From positions 1-64,000 of the forward strand of contig CAYJGB010000001.1 in the NCBI GenBank assembly GCA_964369405.1: 64,000 bases of DNA, given 5' to 3'. The notes under the pieces were generated by a model that saw nothing but the letters and a program-made list of their open reading frames with translations, did no database searches and had not been told where the DNA came from. The stretch's first letter is position 1. Every line of letters begins with the position of its first letter. The translations under genes and the position numbers were made by a program. Positions 18,026 through 25,282 of this stretch are shown one piece after another. The stretch is from CAYJFG01 sp964369405. GTDB taxonomy: Bacteria > Bacillota > Clostridia > Oscillospirales > Acutalibacteraceae.

Positions 18026-18730
18026 TTGCAGATTAATAAGCTAATTTTAAAACCTGTAATTACAAAAATAATAATAGCACTTATACCTATTACTCTTATC
18101 TTTTGGGTAATATTCTTTAAATCAGAGAATTTAGCTATTTTGTTGATTATTTTATCTGTACTTACTTGCCTTCCAATTTTACTTAGATTTGAAAAAAAAC
18201 AGCATAACTCAAGAGAATTTGTTTTAATTGCAATTATGTTAGCGCTTAGTGTATCAGGCAGATTTATCTTTGCACCTTTTTCATCTTTTAAACCTGTTAC
18301 TGCTATAGTTATAATTACTGGTATGTACTTAGGTTATGAAGTGGGCTTGTTAGTGGGTAGCTTAACTCCTCTTATATCAAACATTTATTTTATGCAAGGA
18401 ATGTGGACACCGTTTCAAATGGTTATATGGGGTGGAATAGGACTTATAGCCGGTATTCTCTATAAGCAGTTGAAATCAAGTAAAATTGTTTTATGCATAT
18501 TTGGTGCATTATCAGGTGTTGCTTTTTCGATGTTTATGGACTTATGGTCTACTGTTTGGTTTGATAGCTACTTAAACTTAGAAAGATACATAACATTACT
18601 TATAACTTCACTGCCAGTTATGGCGTTATATGCTGTTTCTAATGTTGTATTTTTACTTATATTGAGCAAGCCGATTGGGAAGAAATTAGAAAATATAAAG
18701 GTTAAATATGCTATTGGTAAAAAAATGTGA
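18026..18730 (+). CDS. ECF transporter S component, predicted cobalamin-specific (CbrT-like)
   Basis: The S component is the membrane protein that binds the vitamin. The 234 residues show an N-terminal pair of helices (about 10-55), then an S-component core. The core has SGRFIFAPFSSFKPVTAIVI near 82-101 and the stretch ISNIYFMQGMWTPFQMVIWG near 121-140. This resembles cobalamin-type (CbrT/CbrU-like) S components rather than BtuM. The cobalamin riboswitch upstream supports that substrate. The start is TTG at 18026 with AAAAGAGG seven bases before it. It ends the operon, and no clear terminator follows. Confidence 0.82.
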   Translation: MQINKLILKPVITKIIIALIPITLIFWVIFFKSENLAILLIILSVLTCLPILLRFEKKQHNSREFVLIAIMLALSVSGRFIFAPFSSFKPVTAIVIITGMYLGYEVGLLVGSLTPLISNIYFMQGMWTPFQMVIWGGIGLIAGILYKQLKSSKIVLCIFGALSGVAFSMFMDLWSTVWFDSYLNLERYITLLITSLPVMALYAVSNVVFLLILSKPIGKKLENIKVKYAIGKKM

Positions 18731-18844
18731 AACGTGGCTAATTAAATTCTAAAATTAGTAGAAATAAATGTTTTTTTGTTGTATAATTATATTCATATGA
18801 TTTTTTTTGCGATAGATAATATTTATTGCTTATGGAGGTTTATT

Positions 18845-20695
18845 ATGAAAAAAAGCACATTCAAAGAAAAAATTGGCTACAGATTTGATAATTTAATGTC
18901 TAAAGGTACAGTTGCTATGGTTGGAGTATTATTTCTAATAACAGCGGTAGTAGTTGTATTGGCAGGTGCACTGCTTGCAATAGTAGGACGTTCAGAAGGT
19001 ACATTTGGAGATAATGTATGGTCTAGTATAATGCATATTATAGATGCAGGTACTATAACAGGTGCAGAAACTCATAATTTTGCATTTATAATAATAATGT
19101 CGTTAGTAACATTATGTGGACTGTTTGTAACTAGTATATTGATAGGTATTATCACTACTGGTTTTGAGGGTAAATTACACAATCTTAGAAAAGGTAACTC
19201 ACGTATAATCGAGAGCAATCATACTGTAATATTAGGTTTTAATGATAGTGTTTATTCACTTATATCAGAGACAATTGAAGCAAATGCAAATCAAAAAAAA
19301 GGCTGTATAGTGATACTTGCAGATGAAGAAAAAGAAGTAGTAGAAACAGCGATTAATGAAGTTATAACAGATTTTAAAACTACAAAAGTTATTTGCAGAA
19401 AAGGCAGTATAACAGATTTTCATATGCTTAAAAAATGTTCTTTAGAAAATGCAAGATGCGTTATCATAAATGAAGATAGAGATTTAATTACAATAAAATC
19501 GATATTAGCAGTTAATAATTATTTAGATGATTTTAAAGATAATCAAAATAAACCTCATCTAGTAGCTACAATTTATGATAAATCTAATTATCAAGCAGCA
19601 CAAATTATATCTGAGGATAATGCTGAAATAGTTTTAGTAGAGGACGCAATTTCAAAAATTATTGCTCAAACTTGTAGACACCCTGGTTTATCAGATGTGT
19701 TAATAGAATTGTTCGATTTTGATGGAGATGAACTATATTTTGAAAATCACCCAGAGATTACGGGGTCAAAATTTGGAGATGTGTTAAATTACTTTGAAAA
19801 AGCTATAGTATTCGGATATAAAAGAAATGAAGAAGTATATTTAAACCCAGATAAAGATGTAGTTATGGAGAAAGATGACGAAGTATTACTACTAGTTGAA
19901 GATGATGGTGTAGCTAAACCAGTTATTAAAAAATATAATAGTGGAAAAGAATTTGAGTTAAATCAAGTTGTAAAAGATGAACCTGTTAAATTATTGATAA
20001 TAGGTGCAAATGACAAAACCTATAATATAATTAATGAGTTAGATGAATATTTATGTATTGGTTCAACAGTGACTATAGCGAATTTAGAAATAAGCGATAA
20101 TATAAAAGAATTGAGTAATAGTTTAAATAGAATTAATTTGATTTATGATATATATGATGTTTGCAGTAGAGAAAACTTAGAAAGACTTGCTACAAAAGAT
20201 GTAAGTCATATACTACTTTTAAGTGATGATGAAGATAACGAAACATCAGATGCAACAACACTTTTAAGATTAATTCATTTACGAGATATAGCAAAAATCA
20301 ATAACAGTAAATTTAGCATAACTAGTGAGATGAAAGATGTAGCAAATCAAAAACTTGCAAAAGTAGCACAAGCAAATGATTTAGTAATTGGTTCTAATAT
20401 TATTAATCTAATGCTCACTCAAATTGCAGAAAACCGTTCATTATCAACTGTTTTCCAAGAATTATTACAGGCTGAGGGCTCAGAAATATATATAAGAAAA
20501 GCTGCTAATTATGTTAAACTTAACACAGAAATAGATTTTTATTCAGTTACGAATATTTTAAAAGATAGAAACGAAATTGCTATTGGATATAAAAAACAAA
20601 ATGGCGATAGTTTTGAAATTATAACTAACCCTCTAAAGTCAGATAAAATTAAATTTTATGAAGAAGATGGTATTATTACTTTAGCTGTAGATTAA
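18845..20695 (+). CDS. CASTOR/POLLUX-related ion channel with RCK/TrkA-type domains
   Basis: This 616-residue membrane protein has two hydrophobic helices near 25-55 and 85-110, with a putative selectivity stretch IIDAGTITGA between them. Two soluble NAD-binding-like regulatory halves follow, the first starting HTVILGFNDSVYSLI and the second VKLLIIGANDKTYNI. This layout matches the bacterial relatives of plant CASTOR/POLLUX channels. The ion is unknown. The ATG at 18845 follows TGGAGG at the usual distance, so the 23-codon upstream extension is rejected. A TATAAT at 18782-18787 could be its -10, but the -35 is weak. Confidence 0.8.
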   Translation: MKKSTFKEKIGYRFDNLMSKGTVAMVGVLFLITAVVVVLAGALLAIVGRSEGTFGDNVWSSIMHIIDAGTITGAETHNFAFIIIMSLVTLCGLFVTSILIGIITTGFEGKLHNLRKGNSRIIESNHTVILGFNDSVYSLISETIEANANQKKGCIVILADEEKEVVETAINEVITDFKTTKVICRKGSITDFHMLKKCSLENARCVIINEDRDLITIKSILAVNNYLDDFKDNQNKPHLVATIYDKSNYQAAQIISEDNAEIVLVEDAISKIIAQTCRHPGLSDVLIELFDFDGDELYFENHPEITGSKFGDVLNYFEKAIVFGYKRNEEVYLNPDKDVVMEKDDEVLLLVEDDGVAKPVIKKYNSGKEFELNQVVKDEPVKLLIIGANDKTYNIINELDEYLCIGSTVTIANLEISDNIKELSNSLNRINLIYDIYDVCSRENLERLATKDVSHILLLSDDEDNETSDATTLLRLIHLRDIAKINNSKFSITSEMKDVANQKLAKVAQANDLVIGSNIINLMLTQIAENRSLSTVFQELLQAEGSEIYIRKAANYVKLNTEIDFYSVTNILKDRNEIAIGYKKQNGDSFEIITNPLKSDKIKFYEEDGIITLAVD

Positions 20696-20699
20696 ATTA

Positions 20700-21120
20700 A
20701 TTATATTTAGAGGAGTATCTGTTAATGAAAAATTAATAGTTCCACTTACTGCTTTAGATAAAGTGTATGATGATTTAATGTCAACTTCAAAAGTGTTTAA
20801 AGATATAAATAATGAGATTAATCAAATTGAAGAAGATGTTACGGACTCTCAATTGGAAAGAATATTAATAAATATAAAATCAGATATAAATAAACAAATA
20901 GATATTTTAGATTCTCTAAAATCTACATATCACTTATGCTATAAATGCAGTTAGAGAAACAGTTGGAGGAATAACACAAACAAACTTTACAAGAGATATA
21001 ATAATGCTTTCACTGTTTATTCCAATAGGTATTATAATCGGGTTATTGCTAAACAAGAGATTTAGAAAAATCAATGCATATGTAGATGAAAAAATGGAAG
21101 AAACAGAAGTAATGATATAA
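20700..21120 (+). pseudogene. remnant of a YhgE/Pip-like membrane protein gene
   Basis: An open frame without a start near 20700-20940 encodes a helical coiled segment (for example VNEKLIVPLTALDKVYDDLM). A different frame from about 20932 to the TAA at 21118-21120 encodes TYAINAVRETVGG and a hydrophobic helix (MLSLFIPIGIIIGLLL). The second part resembles the end of YhgE/Pip or ABC-2-type permeases, where NA(V/L)RE precedes the last helix. The two parts are joined by a frameshift near 20930-20940, and the expected preceding membrane helices are missing, so an internal deletion is likely. A 63-residue reading from GTG 20763 is a fragment of it. Confidence 0.55.
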
Positions 21121-21131
21121 TTAAAATATTA

Positions 21132-21172
21132 ACATATTCTACCTTGTTTTAATTAGGTAGGATATGTTTTTA
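21132..21172 (+). terminator. intrinsic terminator after the pseudogene
   Basis: ACATATTCTACCT (21132-21144) pairs with AGGTAGGATATGT (21155-21167), including one T-G pair, around a ten-base loop. It is followed by TTTTATT. Confidence 0.75.
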
Positions 21173-21201
21173 TTGACATTGATAGAATATGATAGTAGAA
21201 T
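21173..21201 (+). promoter_or_regulatory. sigma-A promoter of the secreted beta-helix gene
   Basis: A consensus TTGACA (21173-21178), exactly 17 bases, then TAGAAT (21196-21201). It follows the terminator directly, and the predicted leader is about 58 bases. Confidence 0.75.
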
Positions 21202-21265
21202 AAGACTAAATATTAAAATTTTTATTAATGAGTTTTTGTTTAAAATGAGAAAGTAGGGGTTTGTT

Positions 21266-23557
21266 GTGAAAGAAAAAATATCGAAAGTTAAAAATGCAAA
21301 AGTAATTGCGGTTGTATTAGCTGCAATTATAATGTTAAGTGTTGGTATATTTCCTACACTTGCAGTTGAAACAGAAATTGAAACTGACGCAGTTGTCGAT
21401 ATTTCTAAAGTTGGTGTAGAATTTAGAGAAGAAAATGGAGAAAGTCAATATAAGTTTATTTATGCTGCATCTGCTGGTACTGCTCCAGTAGATGGTGCAA
21501 CTGTTCCTTCAGTTTCCCCTCCTCCGGCTTTTACGGCTCCGACAGCATCAGTGGGAACAATGCCTACAGAAGTAGCTACAACAGCACCACCACCAGCACC
21601 AGGCACTGTATGGACATCGTATACAGGTGCTGTTACAATTAAAGGCAGTACCAATGCAAACCGTGTCACAGTTCTAAGTGGTGACCACGATATTATTTTA
21701 GATGGTGTAGATATTAATGTATCAATAATTGGACAGTATGTAGCATTTGATATACAAGGCAATTCAAAAGTAAATTTAACACTTAAAGAAAACACTATTA
21801 ATAAATTGCAAAGTTATCACTATTATCCTGCTTTGCAAGTTCAAACACTTGCTAATGGTATAGCTGAAGTAAATATTATTGGTAGTGGAACATTAAAAAC
21901 AAAATCTATGATTGCTGCTAGTATAGGTGGAGCAAATGAGAATACTAGTGGAATAATTACTATAGGGGATAATGCAAATGTTATTGCCACCGCAGTAGAT
22001 ATAGGAGCAGGTATTGGCGGTGGAAAAAATGGTGATGGTGGTGTAATTAATATTACTGACAATGCAAATGTAGTTGCTACTGGAGGAACTTCAGCAGCTG
22101 GTATTGGCGGTGGCTATAATGGAAGTGGTGGCACAATTACTATTGACGGTAATGCTACAGTAAATGCTAAAAGCTTGTATGAAGGAGCAGGCATTGGTGG
22201 TGGTGCATATGCTTTTGCAGGTGATATAACTATAAAAGGACAAGCTACAGTAAATGCATCAGGTAATTATGGGCATGGTATAGGAAGTGGTTTTGGTTAT
22301 TCATATGGAGTTGGGCAAACACCTAATATTGAAATTGGAAGTAATGCAAATATTATAGCTACAACAAATGATAGTAGTAAGAGTGCAATTGATAATAATT
22401 TAGTTGTAGTTGAACCTGAAAACGAGCAAGCAGCAAATATACTGGAGTTGAATTTTGCATCTGAAGTAATAGCTAGTTCAGATATGTATATTGTAGAAGG
22501 TGATAGTCCAGTTTTATCATATTACCCAACAAATACGTTTGTATCTATTGCCATGACAGGGCTTGAAAAAAATAAGCAATATTCTGTGTTAGTAGATAAT
22601 AAGGTGCAAGAATCAATAAATTATTATACTGGAGAAGCATCAACAAACTTTATTTTAGAGCGTAGTGGAATGAATCTATATTATGATGTGCAAAATTCGA
22701 CTGAACTAGATAAATATCTAGTTACATTTAGAGAGTCTAGTGACCCAGCAGGAACTGGTAAAATATTAGCTCAAGAAGCAGTTAGCTTTGGACAGAATGC
22801 TGCTATGCCAATAGTGCCACTTCTTAGGGAATATAAGTATGTAGCAGATTTTAATGAAGACGAGTTGTTAAATATAACAAGCGATAAAGAGTTATATTTT
22901 GATAAAGAAATAAAAACTTTCCAAGTAGAAGAAAACTTAAATACTGATACAATAATAGTGGATTACTTTAATACAGAAGAAACAGAAAAAAATGTTTTTG
23001 AATATGACCAAATTGCAAAAGCTGTTTATAAAGGGACTGGTAACGTTGTTGGATGGAAAATAAACGACGAAACAGTGTCTTTAACAGGTAGTAGAGTTTA
23101 TGCTTTTTATGTAACTCAAGATTCTAATGTTGAGCCTATTATAAGTGACACTGCACTTAATGAAGTTAATATTTATGTTGATAATACTCAGTACTCAACA
23201 ACAGATGACCAATTAAAAATATATTATCCAATAATTACATCAGGATATGAAAATGCAGAAACTATAAAATATGGTGTACTTCGTTCAACAGCAGTTGAAG
23301 ATATGCAAACAGCAGAAAATACAGTTATATCAGATTATATAGCTGGTGGAGTAAATAACAATATAAAAGAGTATACTAATGCTAATGATGGTTTAGGTGT
23401 AATGAATGGTGACGGTAGATACAACTATGTAGCAGTAGTACCTAAAAATACAGATAAAAAACTATATATGCAAGCATGGATATATGTAGACGGAGTAGTG
23501 TATTATACAGATATAGTAGAGAAAACACCGTCTCAAATAATACAAGAAGAACAATAA
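21266..23557 (+). CDS. secreted repeat protein, predicted right-handed beta-helix
   Basis: I do not recognise a specific function for this 763-residue protein. A signal peptide covers about 1-33 (hydrophobic core VIAVVLAAIIMLSVGIF). A Pro/Thr/Ala-rich stretch follows at about 70-113. Residues about 115-375 hold repeats of roughly 30 residues containing AGIGGG or GIGSG followed by ITI..NA.V.A strands, typical of a beta-helix. Residues 380-760 look like a series of small beta-sandwich domains. No sortase motif or membrane anchor is visible at the C-terminus. The start is GTG at 21266 after TAGGGG. It is transcribed alone between a promoter and a terminator. Surface adhesion or carbohydrate binding is a guess. 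Confidence 0.75.
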   Translation: MKEKISKVKNAKVIAVVLAAIIMLSVGIFPTLAVETEIETDAVVDISKVGVEFREENGESQYKFIYAASAGTAPVDGATVPSVSPPPAFTAPTASVGTMPTEVATTAPPPAPGTVWTSYTGAVTIKGSTNANRVTVLSGDHDIILDGVDINVSIIGQYVAFDIQGNSKVNLTLKENTINKLQSYHYYPALQVQTLANGIAEVNIIGSGTLKTKSMIAASIGGANENTSGIITIGDNANVIATAVDIGAGIGGGKNGDGGVINITDNANVVATGGTSAAGIGGGYNGSGGTITIDGNATVNAKSLYEGAGIGGGAYAFAGDITIKGQATVNASGNYGHGIGSGFGYSYGVGQTPNIEIGSNANIIATTNDSSKSAIDNNLVVVEPENEQAANILELNFASEVIASSDMYIVEGDSPVLSYYPTNTFVSIAMTGLEKNKQYSVLVDNKVQESINYYTGEASTNFILERSGMNLYYDVQNSTELDKYLVTFRESSDPAGTGKILAQEAVSFGQNAAMPIVPLLREYKYVADFNEDELLNITSDKELYFDKEIKTFQVEENLNTDTIIVDYFNTEETEKNVFEYDQIAKAVYKGTGNVVGWKINDETVSLTGSRVYAFYVTQDSNVEPIISDTALNEVNIYVDNTQYSTTDDQLKIYYPIITSGYENAETIKYGVLRSTAVEDMQTAENTVISDYIAGGVNNNIKEYTNANDGLGVMNGDGRYNYVAVVPKNTDKKLYMQAWIYVDGVVYYTDIVEKTPSQIIQEEQ

Positions 23558-23607
23558 AATAAATTTGGTGGCTGTCGCACTAAGGTTAATATTAACAAGT
23601 ATTTGTA

Positions 23608-23640
23608 GGGGAGCATTCCATATGCTCCCCTTTTCTTTGT
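23608..23640 (+). terminator. intrinsic terminator after the beta-helix gene
   Basis: GGGGAGCAT (23608-23616) and ATGCTCCCC (23622-23630) form a perfect 9-bp stem with a five-base loop, then TTTTCTTT. It lies within an unusually GC-rich island and may be part of a dispersed palindromic repeat. Confidence 0.8.
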
Positions 23641-23771
23641 GTATTTGATGAATTTCGGGCGAAAATGGATTTCGCATTTACAACGAATTTGTTCCATATA
23701 ACAAAAAACTCAAATGAGACAGATTAATTTGTGTATTATAAAACTATTGATAAAATTGGAGATAACTGATA

Positions 23772-25031
23772 ATGAATACACCTTTAGCTCAGAAAATAAG
23801 ACCTCAAACACTTGAAGATATAGTAGGTCAAAAACATTTAATCGGTGAGAATAAACCTCTTAGAAACATAATACTATCAAACGAAATACCTAATATGATT
23901 TTTTATGGACCGTCTGGTGTTGGCAAAAGTACATTAGCTTCTATTATTGCAGAGAAAACTAATAGAACTCTAAAAAAATTAAACGGTACAACAGCATCAA
24001 CTCAAGATATTAAAGATATGGTAAAAGAGCTTGATATGTTTACTGGAATAGATGGTATATTACTGTATCTTGATGAGATACAATATTTTAATAAAAAACA
24101 ACAACAAACTTTACTTGAATTCTTAGAAGATGGCAGAATTACATTAGTAGCGTCAACTACTGAAAACCCATATTTCTATGTTTACAATGCTATTCTTAGT
24201 AGATGTACAGTGTTTGAGTTTAAATCTGTACCAAAAGATGAAATTGTCATAGCGATAAACAGGGCTTACAACATATTAAGAGAAAATAGTAAAGATAAAA
24301 TAGAAGTAGATAGTAATGTGATAAATTATATTGCGACTGCTTGTGGTGGAGATGTAAGAAAAGCTATGAATGCAGTTGAATTAACTGTAATATCAACTAT
24401 AGCAGATAACAAAGTAAAAAAAATCACATTAGACCTTGCAAAAGAATTAACACAAAAAAGTTCTATGAAGTACGATAAAAACGGTGATGAACATTATGAT
24501 ATAGTGTCTGCTTATCAAAAATCGATGAGAGGTTCAGACCCTCAAGCAGCACTCCATTATTTAGCACGTTTACTAGTTGCTGGTGACTTACCCTCAGCTT
24601 GTAGGAGGTTGCTTGTTTGTGCTTGTGAAGATGTAGGACTTGCATATCCTCAAATTATACCGATAGTAAAATCGTGCGTAGACATAGCACTCCAAGTAGG
24701 TTTGCCAGAGGCTAAAATACCTCTAGCAGATGCAGTAGTATTAGTTAGCACTGCACCAAAAAGTAATTCAGCATACTTAGGTATTGCTAGTGCTATGGAA
24801 GATGTAAACAGTGGGAATTTCGGGAATATACCACGAGCATTGCAAAATAAACATTTTGATGGTGACGAAAATAAAAACAAAGGACAATTTTATATTTACC
24901 CACATGATTATCAAAACCATTACACATATCAACAATACTTGCCAAACGAAATTAAAAATGCAGAATACTATAAATATGGTATGAATAAAAACGAACAAGC
25001 ATTTAAAAGCTATTGGGATAAAATAAAATAA
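23772..25031 (+). CDS. rarA: replication-associated recombination protein RarA (MgsA)
   Basis: This AAA+ ATPase acts at stalled replication forks and is related to clamp-loader subunits and eukaryotic WRNIP1. The 419 residues have Walker A GPSGVGKST near 46-54, LYLDEIQYFNKKQQ as Walker B near 97-110, an arginine finger in ILSRCT, and the C-terminal tetramerisation region (MRGSDPQAALHYLARLL). Length is normal. It appears to be a single-gene unit. ATG 23772 has GGAGA nine bases upstream. Confidence 0.96.
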   Translation: MNTPLAQKIRPQTLEDIVGQKHLIGENKPLRNIILSNEIPNMIFYGPSGVGKSTLASIIAEKTNRTLKKLNGTTASTQDIKDMVKELDMFTGIDGILLYLDEIQYFNKKQQQTLLEFLEDGRITLVASTTENPYFYVYNAILSRCTVFEFKSVPKDEIVIAINRAYNILRENSKDKIEVDSNVINYIATACGGDVRKAMNAVELTVISTIADNKVKKITLDLAKELTQKSSMKYDKNGDEHYDIVSAYQKSMRGSDPQAALHYLARLLVAGDLPSACRRLLVCACEDVGLAYPQIIPIVKSCVDIALQVGLPEAKIPLADAVVLVSTAPKSNSAYLGIASAMEDVNSGNFGNIPRALQNKHFDGDENKNKGQFYIYPHDYQNHYTYQQYLPNEIKNAEYYKYGMNKNEQAFKSYWDKIK

Positions 25032-25095
25032 TTAGAGTTAAAATAGTAACATTATAATTTATTTAAGTTTTTAAATATAAATTGCTAATCAAATA

Positions 25096-25152
25096 TAGTG
25101 CAATTACACTTTAAATATCAATAATTATGAACAAATTGTGAATATTGCACTA
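25096..25152. repeat. inverted repeat upstream of the starch genes
   Basis: TAGTGCAAT (25096-25104) and ATTGCACTA (25144-25152) are perfect inverted 9-mers separated by 39 bases. They lie in the 251-base gap before the starch-binding/amylase pair. They could be paired operator half-sites or a long-loop hairpin. A TATAAT (25226-25231) lies downstream with no good -35. Confidence 0.4.
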
Positions 25153-25282
25153 ATTATCGGTGTAAAGATTGGTTGCCGAAATTTCTATATTTCGCTAAAA
25201 ACATTAAAATACTTTACTTGTCTTTTATAATTATATTGATAGCTTATGCTTAGCTACAAATTTTTAATTAGGAGGCTAAAAT

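Noticed and set aside
20763..20954. 63-residue open frame as a real small gene
   Set aside because: It begins inside a longer startless frame that continues in another frame after 20930, and is better explained as part of a decayed gene.
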